A program made the position numbers and the translations under genes. Source: CAZPUS01 sp964589825 (GTDB taxonomy: Bacteria; Fibrobacterota; Chitinivibrionia; Chitinivibrionales; WJKA01). From it: a DNA stretch of 42,278 nucleotides. Each line of letters begins with the position of its first letter. Within the stretch, counting starts at the first letter, position 1. The notes under the pieces are model-generated. The model did no database searches, was not told the DNA's origin, and saw only the letters and a program-made list of their open reading frames with translations. Location of the stretch: NCBI GenBank assembly GCA_964589825.1, contig CAZPUS010000026.1, positions 1 to 42,278 on the forward strand, read 5' to 3'. Below, piece by piece: positions 34,871 through 42,278 of the stretch.

Positions 34871-35524
34871 CTACTTCAGCGGTTTGTGACAGAACCACCA
34901 GTCGTAACACTCCATATCCTTGTCCTGCATTCTTTTTCTGGCACTGTCCTCATCTTTTGGCGGCGGCGCAATGATACGATCTCCGATCAGTTCGTTGTCG
35001 GGCCATCCGGCGGCGAGTGCTCCCTGAGAATCGGAAACCTGGAGCGCTTTGACCGCGCGCACCACTTCGTCCATATTCCGTCCCACTTCCTGGGGGTAAT
35101 ACATGATCAGACGCACCGTGCTGCGGGGATCGACGATAAATACTGCACGAACCGTATTCGTCCCCTTTCCGGGATGCAGCATGCCCAACTTCATGGCGAT
35201 CTGATCGTTGGCCGCGATTATGGGAAATTGTATCTCCACATCGAGCTCATCCCGTATCCACTGCACCCATTTGATGTGCGAAAAGACCTGATCGATCGAC
35301 ATGCCAATAAGTGCACAATCCATCTTTTCGAACTCGTGAAAGCGCTTCTGAAACGCGACGAATTCGGTGGTACATACTGGGGTGAAATCGGCGGGATGGC
35401 TGAAAAGTACGAACCACTTTCCTTTCAGGTCGCCCGGTATATTCATCGCCCCATGCGTGGTCTGCACGTCAAGTTCGGGGAACGCATCTCCCAGAAGCGG
35501 CATATTCGGCTGTTGCTCTTGCAT
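34871..35524 (-). CDS. 1-Cys-type peroxiredoxin (Prx6 subfamily)
   Basis: 217 aa. The active site is SHPADFTPVCTTEF with peroxidatic Cys51. The length, GMSIDQVFSHIKWVQWI, and the C-terminal dimer region (FIVDPRSTVRLIMYYPQEVGRNMDEVVRAVKALQ, NELIGDRIIAPPP) place it in the long Prx6-like group. The end MECYDWWFCHKPLK carries two further Cys residues, which could act as resolving thiols. It reduces hydrogen peroxide and organic peroxides in the cytoplasm, a sensible partner for oxygen-sensitive enzymes such as NrdD. AAGGAGAGAG precedes the ATG. It appears monocistronic. Confidence 0.93.
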   Translation of the reverse strand: MQEQQPNMPLLGDAFPELDVQTTHGAMNIPGDLKGKWFVLFSHPADFTPVCTTEFVAFQKRFHEFEKMDCALIGMSIDQVFSHIKWVQWIRDELDVEIQFPIIAANDQIAMKLGMLHPGKGTNTVRAVFIVDPRSTVRLIMYYPQEVGRNMDEVVRAVKALQVSDSQGALAAGWPDNELIGDRIIAPPPKDEDSARKRMQDKDMECYDWWFCHKPLK

Positions 35525-35619
35525 ACGAACTCTCTCCTTGAAAATAAAGATAAAAAAAAGCGTTATTTAGATGCCTTATTGCTGCCCGTACGACACTGGG
35601 CGCATTCAGACAGCTTTTA

Positions 35620-35706
35620 CCTTAAACTGCGCGATTAGGTCTGCGAACACTGCTGCCATCCGTACTACTGCACACTGCAGCTTCATTACAACAATTGCGC
35701 AGTTAG
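35620..35706. repeat. Intergenic inverted-repeat element of about 80 bp
   Basis: AACTGCGC (35625-35632) and GCGCAGTT (35697-35704) are perfect reverse complements 64 bases apart. Inside, CTGCCATCCGTACTACT (35653-35669) recurs with one change at 40361-40377. It lies between hemW and the peroxiredoxin gene and may also work as the 3' end of the nrdDG-hemW transcript. Confidence 0.4.
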
Positions 35707-35725
35707 GGTTTTAAATATACAACAT

Positions 35726-36871
35726 TCAACAAAGATCGACCGCAAGCTGATCGGCAAACCGCACCCCTTTTTGTGTCGGCTTCCATCTTGTTGCCTCATG
35801 ATACACAAAGCCTCTGCGCTGCAGTGAATCGAGCGTCTGCTTGCGCGCACCTGCATAAAACGGCTCGCCGCCAGCCTGCCGATATTGCTCTGCATCGATA
35901 CCATCCGTACAGCGAAGCCCCAGAAAGAGCGTTTCACAGGCTGCCTGGGACGGGGAAAGCGATTCACTCCACTGCACCGGCAATTGCGCGCGTGCAAGCA
36001 TCTCGCAATAACGGCTCAGTGATGCAACGTTTGCACTGCGCACCGGCGGATGGAACGAATGCGCCCCCGGTCCGAGCCCGATATACGGTCTGCGCTGCCA
36101 GTAACGCAGATTGTGTCTGCAGCGATAACCCGGCAATGCATAGCCGGACACCTCATAATGCTCAAAGCCGTGTCCGGCACAGACGGACTGCAGGCCATCG
36201 TAAAGCCTGCCCACCTCATCCCGCGAGGGCCACTGCAGCCGGGTACGGTGTGCATACAAGGCGGTTCCTGGATGAAGAGTAAGCTCGTACGCACAGCAAT
36301 GCGTCACCGATGCCGTGGCAATCACGGTTTCGATATCCCGCATCGTGGACTCGTACCCGCAATCGGGCAGTGCGTAGAGCATATCCGCATTTACCGATGA
36401 GAATCGATCCAGTACCGGCTCGTCGAGTACCCGGCGCGCATGAACCGCATCGTGAGGGCGTTGCAATAATGATAAGGTGGTATCATCGAGGCTCTGAATA
36501 CCGATACTGAGCCGATTCACACCGCTGTGGTGCCATTGCAGTGCTTTAGCGGATGAAAAGCTTTCGGGATTACACTCCATACTCACCTCCGTATCCGGCG
36601 TCTGAACACACTCGCGAAGCACCGCCGCAATACCCTTCTCCCAATGGGCAGGGGTGAGAATACTCGGTGTCCCTCCTCCGATGTAGACGGTCTCTATACA
36701 AGGAAATTTACCGTTGAAATGCATGGTGCGTACCAGCTCCCACTCCTGCAGCAGTGCGCGTATATAGCCATCCGCCGCCGACTCGCTCCAGGTGCGGGAA
36801 TAAAAATCGCAATAGCCGCATTTTTTTACGCAAAAAGGCACGTGTATATAAAGGGAATATAAGTCATCCAT
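35726..36871 (-). CDS. hemW: HemW-like radical SAM protein (heme chaperone)
   Basis: The open frame extends to 37054, but the family start is MDDLYSLYIHVPFC at 36871, 22 bases after the nrdG stop; the upstream 61 codons overlap nrdG and are not HemW-like. The radical SAM motif is CVKKCGYCDFY, followed by ETVYIGGGTPSIL and NPESF. NRLSIGIQSLDD and YELTLHPGTALYAHR are further family blocks, and the HemN-type C-terminal domain covers roughly the last 120 residues. HemW proteins bind and insert heme and are often misannotated as coproporphyrinogen oxidase. It follows nrdD and nrdG in one operon. Confidence 0.85.
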   Translation of the reverse strand: MDDLYSLYIHVPFCVKKCGYCDFYSRTWSESAADGYIRALLQEWELVRTMHFNGKFPCIETVYIGGGTPSILTPAHWEKGIAAVLRECVQTPDTEVSMECNPESFSSAKALQWHHSGVNRLSIGIQSLDDTTLSLLQRPHDAVHARRVLDEPVLDRFSSVNADMLYALPDCGYESTMRDIETVIATASVTHCCAYELTLHPGTALYAHRTRLQWPSRDEVGRLYDGLQSVCAGHGFEHYEVSGYALPGYRCRHNLRYWQRRPYIGLGPGAHSFHPPVRSANVASLSRYCEMLARAQLPVQWSESLSPSQAACETLFLGLRCTDGIDAEQYRQAGGEPFYAGARKQTLDSLQRRGFVYHEATRWKPTQKGVRFADQLAVDLC

Positions 36872-36893
36872 ATGGCAGGGCCCCCACTGCGAC

Positions 36894-37598
36894 TTACCGT
36901 ATATGACATCGGTCCACATACTCCGACAGTATCTCTCTGAACCGGCCAAGTTGTGTATCGGTATACCCGGTGTGGCCGGTAAAAAAATCGGGATCGAGCA
37001 CTCGCCCCCCGTGATACTGCATTCGCTGCAGATAGACGGTATGGACCCCTTCACACATTCGGGCGATCACGCCAATCGCGGCTTCATCGACGACACCCGC
37101 AGCCGCGGTTATGCGCACCTGTGCGTGGGCACCCATACGGCGAACGATATCGAGCGCGCGTCGAAGTTTTTTCTCCACTTCGCCGTACGTGTAGCCGAGG
37201 ATGGGACCATAGCGCTGCGGAGTCGTTTTTACATCGAGCGCAAGATAGTCGGGCGCAATGCGGTCGATCTCCCCGGGCCTGAGCCCGTTGGTATCGAGTT
37301 TTATTGACAAGCCCTGTGTTCGCAGCGAAGCGACCAGACCGGACAGATCGTAAAGGGTCGGCTCGCCCCCGCTGAGAACCACCCCGTCGATGCAGCCCCG
37401 ACGGCGGCGGCAGAAATCAAGTACTTCGGATACGCCCACGTGATCCGCCACACTGTTATGTACGATATCGGGGTTATGGCAGAAGGGGCAGCGAAGATTG
37501 CAGCCGGCAAAAAAAAGCACCGTCGCGATCTTTCCCGGATAATCGATACACGAATTCTTCTGCCATCCGCTGATCGTTAACCCGCGTTCAACCTGCAT
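36894..37598 (-). CDS. nrdG: Anaerobic ribonucleotide reductase activating protein
   Basis: 234 aa. The radical SAM cluster motif is FFAGCNLRCPFCHNPD (CxxxCxxC), preceded by KNSCIDYPGKIATVLF. GVVLSGGEPTLYD is the S-adenosylmethionine-binding GGE segment, and SIKLDTNGLRPG and YLALDVKTTPQRY follow. It generates the glycyl radical on NrdD. At 234 aa it belongs to the longer NrdG/PflA-like form rather than the 155-residue E. coli type. GGGGAG precedes the ATG, 10 bases after nrdD. Confidence 0.92.
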   Translation of the reverse strand: MQVERGLTISGWQKNSCIDYPGKIATVLFFAGCNLRCPFCHNPDIVHNSVADHVGVSEVLDFCRRRRGCIDGVVLSGGEPTLYDLSGLVASLRTQGLSIKLDTNGLRPGEIDRIAPDYLALDVKTTPQRYGPILGYTYGEVEKKLRRALDIVRRMGAHAQVRITAAAGVVDEAAIGVIARMCEGVHTVYLQRMQYHGGRVLDPDFFTGHTGYTDTQLGRFREILSEYVDRCHIR

Positions 37599-37608
37599 AA
37601 TCTCCCCA

Positions 37609-39780
37609 CTATGCCGCGGATTGGGCTACTTCGTGCGTACATGCGGTCTCTTCCTGCGCGACATCGGCTTCACTGCCGTTCTCAGCAGGGGCCTCAACGG
37701 CTTGCCGGGGCTGAAGTGCATCGATGTCGTTTGTAAAAGTGGCCCGTTCTTTATACTCCTCTTTTTTGCCGAGGTTCCAGTTCTTGACAGGACGATAATA
37801 ACCGACGATTCTTGAATATACTTCGGTCTCTTCTCCGCACTGGGGACAGGAAAACGATTCCCCGCGGATATATCCGTGGTTTCTGCACACCGAAAAGGTC
37901 GGCGATATCGTGAAATACGGTATCTGATAATTCTGGGCAATGGAGCGTACCAGCTTTTTGCAGGTATCCACATCCTCAATCGCCTCTCCCACAAAGGTGT
38001 GAAATACCGTCCCTCCGGTATACCGCCGCTGCAGGTCCTCCTGTATATCGAGCGCTTCGAACATATCGTCGGTCGCATTGACCGGCAACTGCGACGAATT
38101 GGTATAATACGGATTCGAATCGCCGGATACGATGATGTGCGGAAATTTTTCTTTGTCCTTTTTCGCGAGCCGATACGAGGTCCCTTCGCCGGGGGTCGCT
38201 TCGAGGTTATACAAATGCCCGGTTCTTTCCTGATAAGTCACCAGGCGGTCACGCATATGATCGAGAATCTCGACTGCAAACTGCCGGCTTTCCTCTGCGC
38301 ACAGATCGGAGCCGAAGAAATTGCGCATCGATTCGTTCATCCCGATGCAGCCGATGGTAGAGAAATGGTTGTCCCAGTGACGCAGATACCGTTTGGTATA
38401 CGGAAACAAATTCGATGACATCAGCTTCGAGATAATTTCACGCTTTGTCTCGAGTGAATCACGTGCAAGATCCATAAAATGATCGAGCAGATGAAAATAG
38501 TCGTCTTTATTTGAGGAGAGAAATCCAATTCGCGGCAGATTGATGGTAACCACTCCGATCGAGCCTGTAAACTCATCCGAGCCGAAAAGACCGCCCCCGC
38601 GGTTTCTGAGGGTACGCTTATCCAGCTGCAACCGGCAACACATGGAGCGCACATCACCGGGGTTGAGATCGGAGTTGATGAAATTCTGAAAATAAGGCGT
38701 GCCGTATTTACCGGTAATTTTAAACAGAAGCTCAGCGTTTTCGGAATCCCAGTCGAAATTTTCCGTAAGGTTATAGGTAGGTATGGGATAGGCGAATCCT
38801 CTCCCGGTGGCGTCACCTTCTATAAGAACCTCGAGAAACGCCTTGTTGATCATATCCATCTCCCGCTGAAAATCACCATACGGTGTATCGAGCATTTCAC
38901 CGCCCACGATCGCGGGCTGTTCTTTCATGTCTTCGGGAACGGTCCAGTCCATGGTGATATTGGTAAAGGGTGCCTGAGAGCCCCAGCGAGAAGGTGTATT
39001 AACCCCGAAGACGAATGACTGTACACATTGTTTGACTTCGTAATATGAAAGGTTATCCTCACGGACAAATGGAGCCAGATACGTATCGAATGAAGAAAAT
39101 GCCTGCGCTCCTGCCCATTCATTCTGAAGGATACCGAGAAAATTGACCATCTGCTGCACCAGCGTATGCAAGTGGCGGGGAGGATTGGAAGAGATCTTGT
39201 TCTCCACGCCTCCAAGTCCCTCGGAAATAAGCTGGCGCAGTGACCATCCCGCGCAGTAGCCCGAAAACATGGACAAATCGTGTATATGCAGATCACCGTT
39301 TCGGTGTGCTTCGGCAATATCGTGAGAATAGATATTGTTGAGCCAGTAATTGGCGGTGATGGCACCGCTGTTATAAAGAATAAGTCCGCCAAGTGAATAA
39401 TCGACGTTCGAGTTTTCGTTTACCCGCCAGTCTTTCTGGTTGAGATAGCCGTTCATGGTATTCTCGATATCAAGAAACAGGCTTTTTGCCTCACGCAGAC
39501 GCCGATGCTGCTCCCGATAGAGTATATAGGATTTGGCAATGCGCCCGTGCCCTTCGTCCATAAGCATCTTTTCGACGATATCCTGTATCTCCTCAACTGC
39601 AGGAATCGATTTAGGATGAAACCTCTCCGCAATTTTCTCCTCGACTTTTTTGCCCAATGCGATGGCAACGCCGAAATCGGTCTCTCCCGCGGCCTCCGCG
39701 GCCTTGAATATGGCATTTGCAATCTTGAAATTATCGTACGCTACAATTTCGCCGTTTCGCTTCCTGATCGAAGAGATCAT
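37609..39780 (-). CDS. nrdD: Anaerobic (class III) ribonucleoside-triphosphate reductase
   Basis: About 723 aa. The frame starts at 39786, but AAAGGGG is better placed for the second ATG (39780, MISSIRKRNGEIV). An ATP-cone regulatory domain covers residues 1-95. The barrel includes HIHDLSMFSGYCAGWSL, FSSFDTYLAPFV and the active-site Cys region MCCRLQL. The C-terminal zinc region is CRNHGYIRG...CPQCG, and the glycyl radical is Gly662 (frame numbering) in RIVGYYRPV. The chain continues over 60 residues past the radical with an Ala/Glu-rich tail of unknown role. It makes dNTPs without oxygen, a strong sign of anaerobic growth. Confidence 0.96.
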   Translation of the reverse strand: MISSIRKRNGEIVAYDNFKIANAIFKAAEAAGETDFGVAIALGKKVEEKIAERFHPKSIPAVEEIQDIVEKMLMDEGHGRIAKSYILYREQHRRLREAKSLFLDIENTMNGYLNQKDWRVNENSNVDYSLGGLILYNSGAITANYWLNNIYSHDIAEAHRNGDLHIHDLSMFSGYCAGWSLRQLISEGLGGVENKISSNPPRHLHTLVQQMVNFLGILQNEWAGAQAFSSFDTYLAPFVREDNLSYYEVKQCVQSFVFGVNTPSRWGSQAPFTNITMDWTVPEDMKEQPAIVGGEMLDTPYGDFQREMDMINKAFLEVLIEGDATGRGFAYPIPTYNLTENFDWDSENAELLFKITGKYGTPYFQNFINSDLNPGDVRSMCCRLQLDKRTLRNRGGGLFGSDEFTGSIGVVTINLPRIGFLSSNKDDYFHLLDHFMDLARDSLETKREIISKLMSSNLFPYTKRYLRHWDNHFSTIGCIGMNESMRNFFGSDLCAEESRQFAVEILDHMRDRLVTYQERTGHLYNLEATPGEGTSYRLAKKDKEKFPHIIVSGDSNPYYTNSSQLPVNATDDMFEALDIQEDLQRRYTGGTVFHTFVGEAIEDVDTCKKLVRSIAQNYQIPYFTISPTFSVCRNHGYIRGESFSCPQCGEETEVYSRIVGYYRPVKNWNLGKKEEYKERATFTNDIDALQPRQAVEAPAENGSEADVAQEETACTHEVAQSAA

Positions 39781-39997
39781 TCGCATACCCCTTTCTTATC
39801 TCTATCTATAAATAAAAAACCATTTCACTATTGATAATATTGTACGAACCCCACATATCGCTTCTGCCGCCCCGGGTATCCGAAGCAGGCACCATCGTAC
39901 GCGCATACGTCTTCTGAATGTGATAAGTGAGTGTCGTTACGGTCATATCCGGCATATTTGCGCTCCACACTGACCGATAGTTGCCCCGATGAAAAAC

Positions 39998-40054
39998 ACA
40001 CAATATATTGGGGTGCTATAAAGGAAAGTACAATACTTTCCCCCTTATTGTCAA
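39998..40054 (-). promoter_or_regulatory. nrdD promoter with paired NrdR-box-like sites
   Basis: On the minus strand TTGACA (40049-40054) and TACTTT (40025-40030) form a promoter with an 18-base spacer. ACACAATATATTGGGG (39998-40013) is very close to the NrdR consensus ACACWATATATWGTGT. A second, weaker site with core ACAATA (40028-40043) starts 30 bases away, three helical turns, and overlaps the -10 box. NrdR represses ribonucleotide reductase genes through such paired boxes. Confidence 0.65.
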
Positions 40055-40465
40055 CATAAAAATGAATCGGGCGGATTTCAGCCGTCCGAATCTCTTTACT
40101 AATGATAGCTACGATCACTATACCGATAACGAATACAAGCAGTTATTTGTATTTCACTGATCGATACGAAATCCTCAACTTTGGACAAAAACCTGCGATA
40201 CCATCATCAGGATACATGCTATCCTCTCCTGCTATTGTCTGGCCCCTCCACCCGACACCCGGTGCCGATGCCCCGTAGCATGGATTCGCAGTGACACACA
40301 AGTTATTTTTTACCTGAATTGAGTAATAACTAATTTGAGCGGTTTTGTTCGCACAATCTTCTGCCATCCGCACTACTCTTATATCCTCGAAAATCATGAG
40401 GCAACCAATAAGGTCATCCTCCCATGATTTTTGAGAACACAATAGCAGCAGGGCTCACAGCAGAT
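40055..40465. other. Intergenic stretch, no convincing gene
   Basis: Between the nrdD promoter and the sulfatase elements I see only short frames without ribosome binding sites. It contains copy D of the shared element (40329-40350) and the recurring 17-mer at 40361-40377. It may hold the remains of a lost minus-strand gene. Confidence 0.4.
40329..40350 (-). promoter_or_regulatory. Shared regulatory element, copy D
   Basis: Plus-strand AACTAATTTGAGCGGTTTTG matches the consensus of the other copies at about 17 of 22 positions. Its orientation points to the minus strand, away from the sulfatase. Confidence 0.4.
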
Positions 40466-40493
40466 TTCATCAAAACAACCGCTCGATTCAGGT
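40466..40493 (+). promoter_or_regulatory. Shared regulatory element, copy C (sulfatase)
   Basis: On the minus strand the core is GAGCGGTTGTTTT. The 28 bases match copy A near the regulator gene at 23 positions. It ends 20 bases before the -35 box of the sulfatase promoter, a typical activator position. Confidence 0.6.
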
Positions 40494-40513
40494 ACTATTG
40501 TAACGGCCGGCAT

Positions 40514-40542
40514 TTGACATCTCCCGGCGGGTGCGTCATAAT
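40514..40542 (+). promoter_or_regulatory. Sulfatase promoter
   Basis: TTGACA (40514-40519), a 17-base spacer and CATAAT (40537-40542) lie about 70 bases before the ATG at 40611. Confidence 0.6.
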
Positions 40543-40610
40543 TTTCTCATCCGGAACTTTTCAGCGCATACGTATTTGTGGTTCCATGTATTAAAGTAAA
40601 AGAGCGATAT

Positions 40611-42068
40611 ATGAATACATCACGACGAAACACCCTTAAGCGCCTCGGCTGCGCCGCAACGGCATCCGCGACAGCCCCGCTGGTCTCTTCCTGCAACTTT
40701 TTCGGAAACAATGCGGATGGTCAAAAACCGAATGTCATCGTGGTTCTCGCCGATGACTGGGCGTGGCCTCATGCAAGTTGTGCGGGGGATCCCACCGTCC
40801 ACACACCGTGGTTTGACAAAGTCGTCCGTGAAGGGGTGCTATTCGATCATGCGTTCGTTTCAGCCCCCAGCTGTGCCCCGTCCCGTGCGGCACTTCTTAC
40901 GGGGAAATATCACTGGGAACTTGAACAGGCGGCAAACATGTGGGGCTCGTTTCCGAAAAAATTCGACTGCTATCCCGAAGTATTTAAAAAACAGGGCTAC
41001 CACGTTGGTTTTTGCAAAAAGGGCTGGAGTCCCGGTGTGATAGGGGTACACGGACGCATGAAAAATCCTGCAGGACAACGGTACAAAAGCTTTACGGAAT
41101 ATCTGCGTGTACGTAAAGGGAACTCTCCCCTGTGTTTCTGGTATGGTAGTCACTATCCCCACAGAAAATACGAATGGAAATCCGGAATAAGAAGCGGTCT
41201 CGATCCCGAATCGGTAAAGGTCCCACCTCACCTGCCAGATGTACGTCCCATCCGTCTCGACTTGTGCGACTATTACGCAGAAGTACAGAATTTCGATCTG
41301 CAGATAGGTGAAGTGTATACACAGCTGAAGGAGATGGAAGAACTCGAAAACACAATACTGATCGTAACCAGCGACAACGGCATTCCGTTTCCCCGATGTA
41401 AAGCGAATCTTTATGACTGCGGTACGCGTGTCCCGTTATGTATTCGCTGGCCCAAAGGAATTCGCAAGCCAGGGAGAACATTCAGCGGGTTTGTCAGTCT
41501 GGTCGATATCGCACCAACGATTTACGAGGCTGCGGGGATATCCCCGGGCGAACCTCCCTCGGGGAAAAGCCTGATGTCGATATTGCGGAGGTCCGGAATG
41601 CAACAGAAAACCGAGTCGTTTTCCATGGAGCTTACCGGTCGCGAGCGGCATATTACCGCACAAAATGAGAACAAATACGGCTACCCCATGCGTGCCATTC
41701 GTACAAAAAAGTATCTCTACATACGCAATTTCGAGCCTGCGCGCTGGCCGGCCGGTGCCCCGCCCCATTATCGCGATGTGGATCGTTCTCCCACTAAAAG
41801 TTATCTGCTCGAACATAAAGACGATCCGGAGATCGCACCTTTTTTTGCACGAATTTTCGGGAAACGTCCCGCCGAAGAACTTTATAATGTGGAAAAGGAC
41901 CCGGGCCAGATAGAGAACCTGGCTTCAAAGCCCGAATACAGTGAAATAAAAAAAGAGCTGTCACACACACTTCGCACCAGACTTAAAAAGACCGAAGATC
42001 CGCGTATACTTGGCAATAGCGAGTTCGACGAGTACCGCTACTACATGCTCAAACGCGTGTATCAGTAA
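40611..42068 (+). CDS. Sulfatase (S1 family), Tat-type lipoprotein
   Basis: The frame opens at 40578, but the ATG at 40611 gives a clean export signal: MNTSRRNTLKRLG (twin-arginine) with the lipobox LVSSC, so Cys28 is probably lipidated. VIVVLADDWAWPHASC holds the metal-binding Asp pair, and SAPSCAPSRAALLTGKY holds the CxPSR motif whose Cys88 becomes formylglycine. IVTSDNGIPFPRC supplies the later metal ligands. The C-terminal ELYNVEKDPGQIENLA is typical of the family. It removes sulfate esters from a carbohydrate outside or at the cell surface; the substrate is unknown. A formylglycine-generating or anaerobic maturase gene is not in the window. Confidence 0.92.
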   Translation: MNTSRRNTLKRLGCAATASATAPLVSSCNFFGNNADGQKPNVIVVLADDWAWPHASCAGDPTVHTPWFDKVVREGVLFDHAFVSAPSCAPSRAALLTGKYHWELEQAANMWGSFPKKFDCYPEVFKKQGYHVGFCKKGWSPGVIGVHGRMKNPAGQRYKSFTEYLRVRKGNSPLCFWYGSHYPHRKYEWKSGIRSGLDPESVKVPPHLPDVRPIRLDLCDYYAEVQNFDLQIGEVYTQLKEMEELENTILIVTSDNGIPFPRCKANLYDCGTRVPLCIRWPKGIRKPGRTFSGFVSLVDIAPTIYEAAGISPGEPPSGKSLMSILRRSGMQQKTESFSMELTGRERHITAQNENKYGYPMRAIRTKKYLYIRNFEPARWPAGAPPHYRDVDRSPTKSYLLEHKDDPEIAPFFARIFGKRPAEELYNVEKDPGQIENLASKPEYSEIKKELSHTLRTRLKKTEDPRILGNSEFDEYRYYMLKRVYQ

Positions 42069-42222
42069 CCCCGTGGCTGTTATGAGCATCCCCGGCAATG
42101 CAGGTTTGGGCCTGTGCAATCGATTCAGTCGCGGTTGTCGAGAGCAGATCGGATTTTTTCGGCAATGGTCGCTTTTCTTACCGCTTTCATGCAGAATTCG
42201 ACAATGCCTGATTCTGGTAAAG

Positions 42223-42278
42223 CACCCCCAGCAGGATTCGAACCTGCGACACCAGGTTTAGGAAACCTGTGCTCTATC
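42223..42278 (-). tRNA. tRNA-Arg (anticodon CCU), 3' part
   Basis: Read on the minus strand, the anticodon arm is CAGGT-TTCCTAA-ACCTG with anticodon CCU. The T arm is GCAGG-TTCGAAT-CCTGC and the 3' acceptor strand is TGGGGGT plus discriminator G. CCA is not encoded. The D arm and 5' acceptor strand lie beyond the window edge. Confidence 0.85.

Noticed and set aside
35620..35706. Resemblance of the inverted-repeat element to an integron attC site
   Set aside because: The outer bases do not fit RYYYAAC/GTTRRRY exactly and there is no integrase or cassette array.
36872..37054. Upstream extension of the hemW frame by 61 codons
   Set aside because: It overlaps nrdG, is unlike HemW proteins, and the start at 36871 aligns with the family.
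40143..40442. Minus-strand frame of 99 codons between nrdD and the sulfatase
   Set aside because: No ribosome binding site, no protein-like pattern, and it overlaps regulatory repeats.
1..42278. CRISPR arrays, rRNA genes, prophage or plasmid origin
   Set aside because: No regularly spaced repeats, rRNA motifs, phage structural genes or replication genes were seen.

Overview
The window reads as one contig piece of a Gram-negative, probably anaerobic, polysaccharide- or sugar-using bacterium. Anaerobic traits are the oxygen-sensitive class III ribonucleotide reductase (NrdD/NrdG). Gram-negative traits are a DUF3450/ExbB/ExbD/TonB energy-transduction operon, lipoproteins and large secreted proteins. 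My best guess is Fibrobacterota (Chitinivibrionia-like) or a neighbouring phylum; this is inference, because no rRNA or ribosomal-protein gene is present.

Layout. 1-1414 (minus): 5' part of a large secreted protein. 1415-1915: an intergenic stretch with overlapping divergent promoters and two minus-strand terminators, possibly a small-RNA locus. 1916-3705 (plus): a small conserved protein and a degenerate DnaQ/GIY-YIG (UvrC-like) protein. 3788-5280: a decayed IS1634/IS4-type element. 5385-18616 (minus): a 13 kb catabolic locus transcribed from E1 alpha/E1 beta of a 2-oxoacid (or acetoin) dehydrogenase through a class II aldolase, E2, a CbbY-like phosphatase, a PfkB kinase, two TIM-barrel isomerases and a Gfo/Idh/MocA oxidoreductase to an RbsA/RbsC/RbsB-type ABC importer. 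18806-20641: an FG-GAP repeat secreted protein. 21080-22564: a transcriptional regulator with two GntR-type winged helices and a LacI-like sensor. 22815-24334: a cluster of IS remnants (IS256, IS3, IS21). 24560-29644 (minus): TPR, TonB, ExbD, ExbB, long ExbB and DUF3450 operon. 29938-34750 (minus): a YhaN/YhaO (SbcC/SbcD-like) pair. 34871-35524: 1-Cys peroxiredoxin. 35726-39780 (minus): nrdD-nrdG-hemW. 40611-42068 (plus): a Tat-type lipoprotein sulfatase. 42223-42278 (minus): 3' part of tRNA-Arg(CCU).

How it may work together. The ABC importer and the oxidoreductase/isomerase/kinase/aldolase set take up and cleave an unidentified sugar or glycoside. The E1/E2 complex presumably turns a cleavage product into an acyl-CoA; its E3 subunit is not in the window. 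The clearest new signal is a 28-bp sequence, 23/28 identical, shared by the region just upstream of the tandem-GntR regulator and the region upstream of the sulfatase promoter, with two further copies in the same two regions. This ties the sulfatase to the regulator although they lie 18 kb apart. Other regulatory signals are paired NrdR-box-like sites over the nrdD promoter and four exact 11-bp-spaced repeats (OmpR/PhoB-family style) upstream of the DUF3450/TonB operon.
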